From: an uncultured Lactococcus sp.
Lineage (GTDB): Bacteria > Bacillota > Bacilli > Lactobacillales > Streptococcaceae
Length of the DNA stretch: 64,000 bases
Assembly: GCF_934191625.1 (NCBI RefSeq)
Contig: NZ_CAKPUG010000005.1
Coordinates: 1 to 64,000 of the forward strand
Reading direction: 5' to 3'
Shown: positions 17,171-26,209 of the stretch, in pieces
Layout of the letters: each line of letters opens with the position of its first letter
Numbering within the stretch: the first letter of the stretch is position 1
Notes under the pieces: model-generated
What the model was told of the DNA's origin: nothing
The model's database searches: none
Seen by the model: the letters and a program-made list of their open reading frames with translations, nothing else
Translations under genes and position numbers: made by a program

Positions 17171-18631
17171 ATGGAAAATAAAAAAGGAATGGGGCTTATT
17201 GCTCTTGTTTCTATCGTTGTCTCTAGCGCGATAGGTGGCGGGGTTTTTAACCTCTCTAATGACTTGGCCAATGGAGCTGCGGCTGGCGGCGTAATGGTAG
17301 CATGGCTTTTCGTAGGATTAGGAATCTTAGCCCTTGTATTGAGTTTAAACTCTTTGATCATAGATAAGCCGCAACTTTCGGGAGTTTCTGACTATGCTCG
17401 GGAAGGATTTGGTGATCTCGTAGGTTTTCTCTCGGGCTGGGGTTACTGGATGTCCACATGGTTAGGTAATATTGCATTTGCAGTGCTCATGATGACATCC
17501 ATGGATTACTTTTTCCCTGGTAAGTTTGCTACTGACAGTGGGAGCTTGACTGTATTTGCAGTTGTAGCAGTTTCAATTCTTTCCTGGCTTTTAGCGTTGA
17601 TGGTAAGTAAAGGTGTCGAATCTGCTGCAATAGTGAATGCAGTCGTCCTCGTCTGTAAGTTAATACCAATCGTTGTCTTTATGATTGTGGGGATAGTGAT
17701 GTTTAAGTCAGAAGTCTTCACAGCAGGATTTTGGAATAATGTTACAGAAAACGCTCAAGGAGTAGTACAAGCACAGAGTCCCATGACCTCAAGTGCATTA
17801 TTAGAGCAGGTTAAAAGCTCTCTTATGGTTATGATTTGGGTTTTCGTCGGCATCGAAGGTGCTGCAATGATGGGAGATCGTGCCAAGAAAAAATCTGATG
17901 CAGGGCGCGCAACAATCATTGGTCTTGTTGTTTTACTTTTTATCTATATCTTGCTCTCACTCCTACCTTTTGGCTACTATAATCAAGCAGAATTAGCTGC
18001 TATGAAAACACCAGGCATGGTCTATATGCTAAAAGATATGCTTGGTAGTTTTGGTGGCGCGTTGATGGCGAGTGGGCTTGTTATTTCCGTTTTGGGAGCT
18101 TGGATATCATGGACGATGCTTCCAGTAGAATCAACGACTCAACTGGCCAATCAAAAACTACTTCCAGAATGGTTTGGACGTTTAAATAAGTATAATGCTC
18201 CTGCAAACTCACTTTGGCTTACCCAAATATTTGTCCAGATTTTCATTATTGTCACCTTTTATGTAGCAAATGCTTATAATGTGATGGTATATCTTTGTAC
18301 AGCATGTATTATGATTTGTTATGCTTTAGTTGGTGCGTATATGATGAAACATGGATTTGAGGGGAAAAATACAAAAAATGTAGTCATTGGTTTTATCGCC
18401 CTTATTTTCCAAATTTTGGCATTGTGGCTTTCAGGTTGGCAATATGTTTGGATGGCCGCTATCCTTTATGCAATTGGCTTTATTTTCTATTATTTAGCGA
18501 AGAAAGAAAACGGGAAGAAGCTTTCTCGGGTAGAAATTATAGTTCTTCTTGTGATTGTCGCTCTGTCTATTTTTGCAGCATTTGGTTTGATTAGTAATCA
18601 CTATGGTCTAAGAGAGTTGCTTGGCTTATAA
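17171..18631 (+). CDS. APA-family basic amino acid/polyamine antiporter
   Basis: A 486-residue, 12-14 segment transporter of the APC superfamily, basic amino acid/polyamine antiporter type. The N-terminal SAIGGGVFNLSNDLANGAAAGGV segment is the family's substrate-binding glycine motif in TM1, and FVGIEGAAMMGDRAKK is the conserved TM6 region. It resembles ArcD/lysine and agmatine exchangers but has no arc genes beside it, so the substrate pair is open. It is a single gene with its own promoter and terminator. Confidence 0.8.
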   Translation: MENKKGMGLIALVSIVVSSAIGGGVFNLSNDLANGAAAGGVMVAWLFVGLGILALVLSLNSLIIDKPQLSGVSDYAREGFGDLVGFLSGWGYWMSTWLGNIAFAVLMMTSMDYFFPGKFATDSGSLTVFAVVAVSILSWLLALMVSKGVESAAIVNAVVLVCKLIPIVVFMIVGIVMFKSEVFTAGFWNNVTENAQGVVQAQSPMTSSALLEQVKSSLMVMIWVFVGIEGAAMMGDRAKKKSDAGRATIIGLVVLLFIYILLSLLPFGYYNQAELAAMKTPGMVYMLKDMLGSFGGALMASGLVISVLGAWISWTMLPVESTTQLANQKLLPEWFGRLNKYNAPANSLWLTQIFVQIFIIVTFYVANAYNVMVYLCTACIMICYALVGAYMMKHGFEGKNTKNVVIGFIALIFQILALWLSGWQYVWMAAILYAIGFIFYYLAKKENGKKLSRVEIIVLLVIVALSIFAAFGLISNHYGLRELLGL

Positions 18632-18640
18632 ATGATATAA

Positions 18641-18671
18641 AAAATTCGGAATTAATGTTCCGAATTTTTTT
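18641..18671. terminator. terminator between the antiporter and the recF-side small gene
   Basis: AAAATTCGGA / TCCGAATTTT inverted repeat with an 8-base loop and T-run; symmetrical enough to serve the convergent minus-strand unit, whose last stop codon lies inside it. Confidence 0.85.
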
Positions 18672-18882
18672 GTTCTAATTGTGAGTAATGACTATTTTTT
18701 ATATGGACCAAAATGCGTAGATCTTCTTCGAGTTTATCTTTTTGTTGGCGTAATTCACGTTCCTGTTCCACAAGGAGAGAAATACGCTTTAATAATGTTG
18801 CGTCACCTTCCTCAGCTAGAGCTTTAAATTTAATGAGATTATTCTCCGTTAGTGGTGGGTCTTTCTTGTCCATTTGTTTCAA
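18652..18882 (-). CDS. small coiled-coil protein downstream of recF
   Basis: Unrecognised 76-residue, highly charged protein. Residues 15-70 form a probable coiled coil (LLKRISLLVEQERELRQQKDKLEED). It begins inside the 3' end of recF in another frame (44-base overlap). AAGGAG lies 3 bases before a TTG start (18882) and 12 before ATG 18873, so either may be used. Overlap and orientation imply co-transcription with yaaA-recF. Function unknown. Confidence 0.6.
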   Translation of the reverse strand: MKQMDKKDPPLTENNLIKFKALAEEGDATLLKRISLLVEQERELRQQKDKLEEDLRILVHIKNSHYSQLEQKNSEH

Positions 18883-19939
18883 TTTCTCCTTGCTTTACAT
18901 TGAAAATACTTAAGTTTTCTGGCAGGTTTTTGAGGTGGTCAAGCGTTGTCGTGGTGATAAAGGTTTGTGTTTTTCCGAGAGTTGTTTTTAAAAGATCCAA
19001 CTGACGACTATTATCGAGCTCACTCATCACATCATCAAGTAAAAGAATAGGATATTCTCCAGTTTCTTCAAAAATCAAATCAATCTCGGCAAGTTTGATA
19101 GACAAGGCAACGGTTCTTTGTTGCCCTTGACTGCCAAAGTCCGCAACATTGATACCATTGACAAAAAAAGTTAAATCATCTCGGTGAGGACCTACAGAGG
19201 TCTGATGGCGAAAAATGTCCTTATCACGGACTGCTTTTAAATCGTCCAGGAGCGCTGTCGAACTTACTTTGTAATTAATCTGCAACTTCTCAATTCCATG
19301 CGTGAGTTGGGCATGAATCTTTTGGGCGAGATATTCTAGTTTATTAATAAAGCTCTTGCGTTCAGTACTGATCTTCTGACCATGTTCTGCCAACTGACTG
19401 TCTAGCACATCTAAAAAAGTAGTATCAATCTGTTTGCGTTCCATCTTAAGGTAAGCATTGCGCTCCTTTAAAGCACGATTATAGCGAACTGAATCATAAA
19501 GATAAACGGGGCGTATTTGCCCAATCTCCATGTCAAGAAAGCGACGACGAATGCTTGGGGCACCTTTTATAAGTTCTAAATCTTCAGGTGCAAACATAAT
19601 GAGGTTAAGTTGCCCGATATAGTCTGCTAATCGATTTTCTTTAAGATGATTGACGTGAGCTGTACGTCCTTTAGGTGTCAAAGCAACTTCGAGAGGGACA
19701 TTACTGTGTCCTTTTTCGACAGTACCAGAAACTTTCATTTCCTTCGAATCCCATCGAATCAGTTCCCGATCATGATGCGTGCGATGGCTACGTGTCAGAG
19801 CAAGAAAATAGATGCTTTCTAAAATATTAGTTTTACCCTGAGCATTCTGACCCAAAAAAATATTGAGATTGGGATGGAATTCCAGAGAAAGGTCAGCATA
19901 ATTTCGAAAATTATAGAGCTGGATATTGTTAAGTTTCAT
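18839..19939 (-). CDS. recF: DNA replication/repair protein RecF
   Basis: A 366-residue SMC-like ATPase that loads RecA at gaps. Walker A FLGQNAQGKTNILES is at residues 28-42, the signature SQGQQRTVALSIKLAE near residue 295 and Walker B PILLLDDVMSELD near 322. It begins 2 bases after yaaA, the usual pairing, but without dnaA/dnaN nearby, so the pair is separated from the replication origin cluster. Cytosolic. Confidence 0.95.
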   Translation of the reverse strand: MKLNNIQLYNFRNYADLSLEFHPNLNIFLGQNAQGKTNILESIYFLALTRSHRTHHDRELIRWDSKEMKVSGTVEKGHSNVPLEVALTPKGRTAHVNHLKENRLADYIGQLNLIMFAPEDLELIKGAPSIRRRFLDMEIGQIRPVYLYDSVRYNRALKERNAYLKMERKQIDTTFLDVLDSQLAEHGQKISTERKSFINKLEYLAQKIHAQLTHGIEKLQINYKVSSTALLDDLKAVRDKDIFRHQTSVGPHRDDLTFFVNGINVADFGSQGQQRTVALSIKLAEIDLIFEETGEYPILLLDDVMSELDNSRQLDLLKTTLGKTQTFITTTTLDHLKNLPENLSIFNVKQGEIETNGQERPTTNGE

Positions 19940-19941
19940 GC

Positions 19942-20304
19942 TTATTTAGCACCAGGGAATCTTGGTTTGGTCGCTTTTTGGGGCTTTTGAGTTTTGACCT
20001 GAGCGTTCATTCTTTTTACAAGGGCTTTGACGCGTTCTTCTTCGGTTTTCTCTTCTTCGCGTTTAACCCTTTCTTCTGCAGAAGCTTGGACAAATGTGAT
20101 GATCAGTCCAAATTCTGGAATTTCTAAAATATCTCCTGCACGGAGTTTTTTTCCACGACGATTTTCAGGCTCTTTGTTTAAGAAAATATTTCCCGCATTT
20201 TCAGCGAGAAAAAGCTTAGCTTGTCCTCCAGTATTGACAATTGCCAATTCTTTAATGACTTGTCCTAAGGTAATGTATTCTTCAAATAAAATGTAATTTT
20301 GCAT
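19942..20304 (-). CDS. yaaA: S4-domain RNA-binding protein YaaA
   Basis: A 120-residue protein with an S4-like RNA-binding fold in residues 10-75 (ITLGQVIKELAIVNTGGQAKLFL...GKKLRAGDILEI) and a basic, charged tail rich in Glu, Lys and Arg. YaaA (RlbA) is the small S4 protein encoded just before recF in Firmicutes and is linked to ribosome assembly. The ATG is preceded directly by an extended -10, so its mRNA is predicted to be leaderless. Confidence 0.88.
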   Translation of the reverse strand: MQNYILFEEYITLGQVIKELAIVNTGGQAKLFLAENAGNIFLNKEPENRRGKKLRAGDILEIPEFGLIITFVQASAEERVKREEEKTEEERVKALVKRMNAQVKTQKPQKATKPRFPGAK

Positions 20305-20310
20305 AACTCT

Positions 20311-20319
20311 ATTTTAGCA
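20311..20319 (-). promoter_or_regulatory. extended -10 of yaaA, leaderless arrangement
   Basis: On the minus strand TGCTAAAAT ends 6 bases before the yaaA ATG, leaving no space for an SD. A divergent promoter for yfmF (TGCTATAAT, 20348-20356) lies about 30 bases away. Confidence 0.7.
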
Positions 20320-20347
20320 TAAAGAGTCTCAAAAATAGTGGAAAATT

Positions 20348-20356
20348 TGCTATAAT
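20348..20356 (+). promoter_or_regulatory. extended -10 promoter of yfmF
   Basis: TGCTATAAT on the plus strand; gives a leader of about 75 bases before ATG 20438 that contains a long hairpin. Confidence 0.65.
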
Positions 20357-20372
20357 AGAGATATTACAGCCC

Positions 20373-20421
20373 CTGCTCTTTTTAGGCTTAAAAGAACCAC
20401 TTTTAAACTTAAAAAGAGGAG
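20373..20421 (+). promoter_or_regulatory. two-part hairpin in the yfmF 5' leader
   Basis: Outer stem CTCTTTTT / AAAAAGAG (376-383 with 411-418 in this kilobase) and inner stem TTAAAAG / CTTTTAA (388-394 with 400-406) with an AACCA loop. There is no T-run, so it is not an ordinary terminator; it ends shortly before the AAGGG of the yfmF SD. Confidence 0.6.
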
Positions 20422-20437
20422 TAGACAAGGGATATCT

Positions 20438-21682
20438 ATGAAACTAGCTAGCGGAGTAAATCTCCATGTTATAAAAGAAACAAAATTCAAAACAATACGT
20501 CTCATGGTGCGCTTTCGTGAAGAACTTTCAAGAGAAAATATTGCTAAGCGTGTAATCATCTCTAACTTATGGGAAACGACAAATGCGGCATATCCAACAG
20601 CCCAAGCATTTTCAAGTCGCTTGTCAGAACTTTATGGGACATCTTTTTCAACTGCAGTGAACAAAAAAGGTTGTCAACATTTGTTGAGCATTCATATGAA
20701 CCTTGTTAATCCAAAGTTTGTTGATGTGGACACTTTGACAGGTGCCGTTGATTTTCTGCACAAAGCGCTCTTTAGACCAGATAATAATATTGAAGTCTTT
20801 CAGCGTGAAAAGACAAATCTCATCAACTATCTTAAAGCCATGAACGAAGATCGCTCTTATTATGCCAGTCGACAGTTGGCTACTCTTTTCTTTACGGATT
20901 CAAAACAATCTCTCCCGGGTGTAGCAACTGTGGAACTTTTGCAGGCAGAAACAGCAGCTGCTGTTTTTAATTATTACTCCGAAATGCTTAATCACAATCT
21001 GATTGATATCTTTGTTCTAGGGGATGTGGAAGAAGCAGAGGTTGAACGCTTATTTCAAAGTTTTGACTTTAAAGATCGCCAAGGTCACGCTGATATTTTT
21101 TATAAACAAGAGCTCAAGGATTACCAGGAAAAGATTGAAGCTAAAGAGGTGCAACAATCAATTTTACAAATGGCCTTTGCACAACCGACGACTTATGGCA
21201 GCAAGGACTACATGACTTTACAAGTGCTAAACGGCCTTTTTGGTGGTTTTGCACATTCGAAACTATTTATGAATGTGCGTGAAAAGGCCAGCTTGGCTTA
21301 CTATGCAAGTTCGGCTTTTGATAGTTTTACGGGCTTGCTAAGAGTCAATGCAGGAATTGATGCAGGTAATTATCAACAAGCACGTGATCTGATTTTAGAA
21401 CAACTTCAAGCGATGAAATCTGGAGATTTTTCCATACAAGAAATTGAACAAACTAAAACAATGCTGAAAAATTCTTACTTCATGTCGCTTGATTCTTCTT
21501 CAAACCTCATCGAACAAGCCTTTATTCATGAGATTTTACCTGAACTTTATGTTGATGAAGCAACTTTTTTGAAAACCTTAGAAGCTGTGAGCAAGGAAGA
21601 TATTATGCGCTTAGCAGAAAGTTTAAAATTACAGGCTCAATACTTCATGAAAGGAGAAGTTTATGCAGAAGAAGAGTTATGA
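20438..21682 (+). CDS. yfmF: M16-family peptidase-like protein YfmF
   Basis: A 414-residue M16 (pitrilysin-fold) protein. It lacks the HxxEH zinc motif of active members, as is normal for the inactive partner of a heterodimeric M16B pair; the active partner is encoded next, overlapping by 20 bases. In Bacillus the corresponding pair (YfmF/YfmH) is needed for the 5-aminopentanol modification of elongation factor P. The gene starts the yfmF-yfmH-rodZ-pgsA cluster. Confidence 0.85.
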   Translation: MKLASGVNLHVIKETKFKTIRLMVRFREELSRENIAKRVIISNLWETTNAAYPTAQAFSSRLSELYGTSFSTAVNKKGCQHLLSIHMNLVNPKFVDVDTLTGAVDFLHKALFRPDNNIEVFQREKTNLINYLKAMNEDRSYYASRQLATLFFTDSKQSLPGVATVELLQAETAAAVFNYYSEMLNHNLIDIFVLGDVEEAEVERLFQSFDFKDRQGHADIFYKQELKDYQEKIEAKEVQQSILQMAFAQPTTYGSKDYMTLQVLNGLFGGFAHSKLFMNVREKASLAYYASSAFDSFTGLLRVNAGIDAGNYQQARDLILEQLQAMKSGDFSIQEIEQTKTMLKNSYFMSLDSSSNLIEQAFIHEILPELYVDEATFLKTLEAVSKEDIMRLAESLKLQAQYFMKGEVYAEEEL

Positions 21683-22946
21683 AAAAACGGGAGAAATCTT
21701 ATATACTGATGTCTTAGCCAATGGCTTAACTGTGTATTACTTACCAAAGCCTGATTACAATCGTACGTACGGTCTTTTCACGACAAACTTTGGGTCATTA
21801 GATACATCTTTTATCCCTATGGGAAGTCAGGAGATGAAGTCGTTTCCGGAAGGCATAGCTCATTTTTTGGAGCATAAACTGTTCGAGAAAAAAGAGGGAG
21901 ATGTAATGTATAAGTTTGGTGCCTATGGGGCGCAAACCAATGCTTTTACCAGTTTTTCGAGAACTTCTTACCTCTTTTCAACACGTGAAAACATCTATGA
22001 TTGTGTGGCTTTATTGCTTAATTTTGTGCAAGAGCCTTACTTTACAGAAGAAAATGTTGCTAAAGAGCAAGGTATTATTCAACAAGAAATCCAAATGTAT
22101 CAAGATGATAGTGACTGGCGTCTGTTTGCTGGCCTTTTAGCTTCGCTTTATCCTGATTCACCATTGGCAGAAGACATTGCTGGTACTCCCCGTTCTATCA
22201 AGGAGATTACAGCAGCAGATTTGTACACCAACTATGAGACTTTTTATCATCCTTCAAACATGAACCTCTTTTTAACAGGTCCTTTTGACGTGGAACAAAT
22301 GGCTGAATTTGTAAATAATAATCAAGATAAGAAATCTTTTGTTAAAGCTGAGTTCATCCAGAGAAAAACTGTAGAAGCTAGTCAGCCACTTTTAGGAGAA
22401 ACTCTTGCATTCGAAGTTGCAATGCCTAAGTTGGCTCTTGGTTTTCGAGGAGAGGATACTTTACCATCTGAAGCTCGCGAATTGTTAGAATACAAGCTAT
22501 CTAATCAGTTGCTTCTTGATATGCTTTTTGGAAAGACGAGTCATCGCTATGAGGAGATGTATAATGCAGGTTTAGTAGACGATTCATTTGGTTATGGCTT
22601 TGATATGGATAAAAGTTTTCACTTTGCGAATATTACCGTGGATACGGAAAAACCAGAGCAAGTAAGTAAAATTTTGCAGGAAGCCCTAAAAAGTTATAAA
22701 ATAGATAAGGATTTTGAAAAAGAAAATCTAGAAATGCTGAAACGTGAAACATTGGGAGATTATTATAAATCCCTAAACTCTTTAGAATACATCGCTAATC
22801 AATTTTCATCAAATATTTATGGCGACATTAACTTTTTTGATCTGCCTGAAATTTTATCAGAGTTAACTCTTGAAAAAGTCAATAAACATGCTGAAAGATT
22901 TGTAGAGAATATGCAAACTGTAGATTTTATCATCTACCCTAAATAA
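21663..22946 (+). CDS. yfmH: M16-family zinc peptidase YfmH
   Basis: A 427-residue M16B peptidase with the inverted zinc motif HFLEH in EGIAHFLEHKLFEK (near residue 69) and a downstream glutamate in EQGIIQQEIQMYQDD. AAAGGAG precedes ATG 21663, which lies inside the end of yfmF, so the two subunits are translationally coupled. Together they are predicted to act in EF-P modification; the substrate in lactococci is untested. Confidence 0.88.
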   Translation: MQKKSYEKTGEILYTDVLANGLTVYYLPKPDYNRTYGLFTTNFGSLDTSFIPMGSQEMKSFPEGIAHFLEHKLFEKKEGDVMYKFGAYGAQTNAFTSFSRTSYLFSTRENIYDCVALLLNFVQEPYFTEENVAKEQGIIQQEIQMYQDDSDWRLFAGLLASLYPDSPLAEDIAGTPRSIKEITAADLYTNYETFYHPSNMNLFLTGPFDVEQMAEFVNNNQDKKSFVKAEFIQRKTVEASQPLLGETLAFEVAMPKLALGFRGEDTLPSEARELLEYKLSNQLLLDMLFGKTSHRYEEMYNAGLVDDSFGYGFDMDKSFHFANITVDTEKPEQVSKILQEALKSYKIDKDFEKENLEMLKRETLGDYYKSLNSLEYIANQFSSNIYGDINFFDLPEILSELTLEKVNKHAERFVENMQTVDFIIYPK

Positions 22947-22997
22947 TACGAACAGTTATGAATAAGTCCATGCATTTCATAAATCTGAGAGGAGGAC

Positions 22998-23903
22998 ATG
23001 GTGGCAATTAAAACAATAGGCGAAGTCCTCAAAGACAAGAGGACGGAACTTGGCCTTGGGCTAAGTGAAGCCGAAAGACTTACAAATATACCGAAATTAT
23101 ATATTATTGCATTAGAAACAGGGGACTATAAGGCTCTACCCGGAGATTTTTATATTAAAGCCTATCTTAAACAATATGCAGAGAAATTGGACCTTGATGC
23201 TGATCAAATCATGCTTGCATATGAGAAGGATGGTTCAATGTCTGTAGAAGACCACGAAGATATCCAGGAAACGTATCGTTTTGTGAAACCCAGTGAACGT
23301 GTAGAAGAAGAAGAGGAGGAAGAAAGTAATAAGCCAGCATGGCGTCATTATGTTCCGATTATTTTGCTCTCAGCTGTCGCACTAGCTATTGTCGGAAGTG
23401 TCACAGCTGTGGTGTTGCTAACGCGACCGCCCAAACCAGATTTGAGTGATACTTCTTATACTTATAAAACGAGCGAAACCAAGAAATCAACAGAAGAAAA
23501 AAAGAAAACAACAGAATCATCGGAAAAACCTGTTGAGTCAAAACCAGAACCACAAAATCAAATTACTGTTACTGGAAGTGGCTCACAACTAGATGTTAAA
23601 GTGGAAAATGCCACAAATCCAACCCAAATAGTCTTTACCACAGCAGTTGGTGCCGTGACAACTGTTTCATTGACTAATACGGACTGGGCAACAGTACGTA
23701 CTTTGTCTGATGTCGAAAATACAGCGACAGCAACGCTCGGTTCAGGTTTAACCAGCTCGGTGATAAACTTGTCCAACACACAAGGACTCACTATGACAAT
23801 CAACGGCAACAATGTTGATATGTCTGCACTTACAGTAGGCACCCCAGTTCAATTGCAACTCACGGTGACTTATGCGAGCACTACAGCACCAGTAACCCAA
23901 TAA
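22998..23903 (+). CDS. rodZ: cell-shape protein RodZ
   Basis: A 301-residue membrane protein: N-terminal HTH_25 domain (residues 5-75, IGEVLKDKRTELGLGLSEAERLTNI), an acidic linker (EEEEEES), one transmembrane helix (about 118-142), a Thr/Ser/Lys-rich extracellular spacer and a C-terminal beta-rich DUF4115-type domain. RodZ links the cytoskeletal side to cell-wall elongation and division; in ovoid cocci it works with MreCD. Start could be ATG 22998 or GTG 23001; AGGAGG is closer to ideal spacing for GTG. Confidence 0.88.
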   Translation: MVAIKTIGEVLKDKRTELGLGLSEAERLTNIPKLYIIALETGDYKALPGDFYIKAYLKQYAEKLDLDADQIMLAYEKDGSMSVEDHEDIQETYRFVKPSERVEEEEEEESNKPAWRHYVPIILLSAVALAIVGSVTAVVLLTRPPKPDLSDTSYTYKTSETKKSTEEKKKTTESSEKPVESKPEPQNQITVTGSGSQLDVKVENATNPTQIVFTTAVGAVTTVSLTNTDWATVRTLSDVENTATATLGSGLTSSVINLSNTQGLTMTINGNNVDMSALTVGTPVQLQLTVTYASTTAPVTQ

Positions 23904-23921
23904 AAAGTTGGGCTACTGGCA
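23890..23921 (+). other. hairpin spanning the rodZ stop codon
   Basis: CCAGTA-CCCAA / TTGGG-TACTGG with a 7-base loop containing the end of rodZ; no T-run. Probably a processing or partial-attenuation element between rodZ and pgsA. Confidence 0.55.
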
Positions 23922-23951
23922 GTTCAACTCTAAGAAGCAAAGAAAGTAATT

Positions 23952-24503
23952 ATGAAAAAAGAAAAACTCCCCAATCAATTAACGATACTAAGAATCTTTA
24001 TGATTCCTGTCTTTCTCATTGTCCTTTATCTACCACACGGTGCATCTGTTGGTGCAAGCTATGTTTCCTGGATTGTTGCAGCAATTATTTTTGCTGTAGC
24101 TTCAATCACAGACTGGCTTGATGGTTATTTAGCGCGCAAGTGGAAAGTTGTTTCCAATTTTGGTAAATTTGCGGATCCATTAGCGGATAAAATGCTAACG
24201 ATGGCTGCATTTGTGATGTTGATTGCTTTAGGCTTGGCTCCAGCTTGGGTTGTTGCAATCATCGTGTGTCGTGAGCTCGCGGTGACTGGACTTCGCCTTT
24301 TACTGGTTGAGCAAGGTGGCGCAGTATTAGCTGCCGCTATGCCGGGAAAAATTAAAACTTTTACTCAAATGTTGTCTATTATTTTCTTGTTAATTGGTGA
24401 CCCCATTTATCTTGGTACAATCTTACTTTATGTTTGCCTCATCTTTACGATTTATTCTGGCTATGACTACTTTGCCAAAAATATGCAAGTTTTTAAAAGT
24501 TAA
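23952..24503 (+). CDS. pgsA: CDP-diacylglycerol-glycerol-3-phosphate 3-phosphatidyltransferase
   Basis: A 183-residue integral membrane enzyme making phosphatidylglycerol phosphate from CDP-diacylglycerol and glycerol 3-phosphate, first committed step to phosphatidylglycerol and cardiolipin. The CDP-alcohol phosphotransferase signature is visible as SITDWLDGYLARKWK...GKFADPLADK (DG-x2-AR-x8-G-x3-D-x3-D). It follows rodZ by 48 bases, the conserved Firmicute order, and has a weak SD (AAAG). Confidence 0.94.
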   Translation: MKKEKLPNQLTILRIFMIPVFLIVLYLPHGASVGASYVSWIVAAIIFAVASITDWLDGYLARKWKVVSNFGKFADPLADKMLTMAAFVMLIALGLAPAWVVAIIVCRELAVTGLRLLLVEQGGAVLAAAMPGKIKTFTQMLSIIFLLIGDPIYLGTILLYVCLIFTIYSGYDYFAKNMQVFKS

Positions 24504-24517
24504 TATGAATTTAAAGC

Positions 24518-24546
24518 TTGAAAAAAAGATAAGTCTGCGTTATACT
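24518..24546 (+). promoter_or_regulatory. candidate promoter of the hisS leader
   Basis: TTGAAA, 17 bases, TATACT. It would start RNA near 24553, only about 3 bases before the AGAGAG conserved in T-box stem I, so if this is the real promoter the lower part of stem I is missing; otherwise the promoter is further upstream. Confidence 0.45.
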
Positions 24547-24713
24547 TAAAGGTACAGAGAGTAAGACTCGGCTGAAAGCTTACAGAACTTAAAGTGACAT
24601 TACAAAACGGTAGCAACGTTATAGCTAAACTGAGGTTCTGGAAGACAGGACAAATTTAGGTGGTACCGCGATAAGATTACTGACGCCCTAGAGCTTTATG
24701 CTTGGGGCGTTTT
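24547..24713 (+). promoter_or_regulatory. T-box riboswitch leader of hisS-aspS
   Basis: The T-box sequence AGGTGGTACCGCG is at 24658-24670, preceded by stem I features: AGAGAG (24556-24561), then a distal hairpin GTAAG/CTTAC with GGCTG in its loop. A terminator (ACGCCC/GGGCGT with inner AGC/GCT, 24683-24713) follows. Uncharged tRNA binding would favour the antiterminator. The specifier is uncertain: GAC (Asp) at 24596-24598 is the best-placed triplet, CAT (His) overlaps it. Confidence 0.8.
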
Positions 24714-24876
24714 AATGTATTGTCAGCTTTGCGCTTGAAGGCGCTAATGCTGGGAGCAAGTGCCGTAAGACCTTGCCTAAACACCTTATTAGGTAAAACG
24801 CACAAAAATTATCAATTTTTGTATTTTACCGTTATAATGTTTAAATTATAAATGTATTCGATATAAAGGAGATAAG
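24714..24876 (+). other. spacer between T-box terminator and hisS
   Basis: 160 bases where T-box leaders normally have a few tens. It contains a GCGC/GCGC mini-hairpin, a hairpin TTGCCTAA/TTAGGTAA (about 24774-24797) and TATAAT at 24833-24838 with a poor -35. A second, T-box-independent promoter is possible. AAGGAG before ATG 24877 is the hisS SD. Confidence 0.4.
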
Positions 24877-26160
24877 ATGAAATTACAAAAACCAAAAGGT
24901 ACAGCAGATATTCTGCCTCAAGAGTCACAAAAATGGCAATATGTAGAAATGATGGCCCGTGCAGTATTTGAAGATTATAATTTCAAAGAAATCCGTACTC
25001 CACTTTTTGAAAGTTATGAGTTATTTAGCCGTGCAACCGGTGAAACAAGTGACATTGTGACGAAAGAAATGTATGATTTTGACGATAAAGGGGGGCGTCA
25101 TATCGCATTGCGCCCTGAAGGAACAGCTTCAACTGTACGAGCTTATATTGAAAATAAACTCTTTGCCCCAGAAGTGCCTAAGCCTGTAAAAATGTATTAT
25201 ATGGGCTCAATGTTCCGTTACGAACGTCCCCAATCTGGACGCTTACGTGAATTTCATCAATTTGGTGTAGAGTGTTTCGGAGCGAAAAATCCCGCAATTG
25301 ATGTCGAAATTATTGCTATGGCGCAGTCATTATTTGAACAAATCGGTATATCTGGCGTAACACTTCACTTGAATTCTCTGGGAGATTTAGAAACACGTAA
25401 AGCTTATCGTACAGCTTTAGTTAATTATTTGACTCCATTTGAAAATCAGCTTTCAAAAGATAGTCAGCGTCGTCTTCACGAAAATCCTCTTCGAGTACTT
25501 GATAGTAAGGAAAAAGAAGATAAGGAAATTGTCAAAGATGCACCATCTATCTTGGACTACCTTACAGAAGAGTCGCAAGCTCACTTTGATATGACACGTG
25601 AGCTACTCGATGGCTTGGGCATTGATTATGTTATTGATACAAATATGGTTCGTGGACTAGACTATTATAATGATACAATCTTTGAGTTTATCGTGGATGT
25701 GAAAGGGCAAGAACTGACGGTTTGTGCAGGTGGCCGTTATGATGGTTTAGTTGAATACTTTGATGGACCAGCAACTCCCGGTTTCGGCTTTGGTCTAGGT
25801 GTAGAGCGTCTGTTGATGATTGCTGAAATGCAAGGCGTTGATTTTCACGAAGAGGATACACTTGATGTTTATATTGCCGTTATGGGAAGTGAAGCTAGCT
25901 TAGCAGCGACACAACTTGCGGAAAGTCTTCGGGCTCAAGCTTTTAAAGTCGAACGTGACTTCTCTAACCGCAAGCTTGGTGCACAATTTAAATCAGCAGA
26001 AAAAGCAAAAGCAGAAGTGATTATCACCCTTGGTGACAATGAAGCAGAGACAGGTGAGATCACAGTCAAACATAATCAAACACGTAAAGAAGTGAAAACA
26101 ACATTAACTGATGTGACGAAAAGTTTTGCTCCAATTTTTGAAGAAGTCCTTGGAGAATAA
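24877..26160 (+). CDS. hisS: histidyl-tRNA synthetase
   Basis: A 427-residue class II synthetase charging tRNA-His. Motifs: the N-terminal [10 protein letters not shown], motif 2 [18 protein letters not shown], the histidine-binding [11 protein letters not shown] and [15 protein letters not shown], motif 3 [13 protein letters not shown], and a C-terminal anticodon-binding domain (about 330-427). First gene of the T-box-controlled operon with aspS, a pairing conserved in Lactobacillales. Confidence 0.96.
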   Translation: MKLQKPKGTADILPQESQKWQYVEMMARAVFEDYNFKEIRTPLFESYELFSRATGETSDIVTKEMYDFDDKGGRHIALRPEGTASTVRAYIENKLFAPEVPKPVKMYYMGSMFRYERPQSGRLREFHQFGVECFGAKNPAIDVEIIAMAQSLFEQIGISGVTLHLNSLGDLETRKAYRTALVNYLTPFENQLSKDSQRRLHENPLRVLDSKEKEDKEIVKDAPSILDYLTEESQAHFDMTRELLDGLGIDYVIDTNMVRGLDYYNDTIFEFIVDVKGQELTVCAGGRYDGLVEYFDGPATPGFGFGLGVERLLMIAEMQGVDFHEEDTLDVYIAVMGSEASLAATQLAESLRAQAFKVERDFSNRKLGAQFKSAEKAKAEVIITLGDNEAETGEITVKHNQTRKEVKTTLTDVTKSFAPIFEEVLGE

Positions 26161-26209
26161 AACAAGATTTTCACTCTCACTAGAAAATAAAGATAATAAG
26201 GAGAAAAAG

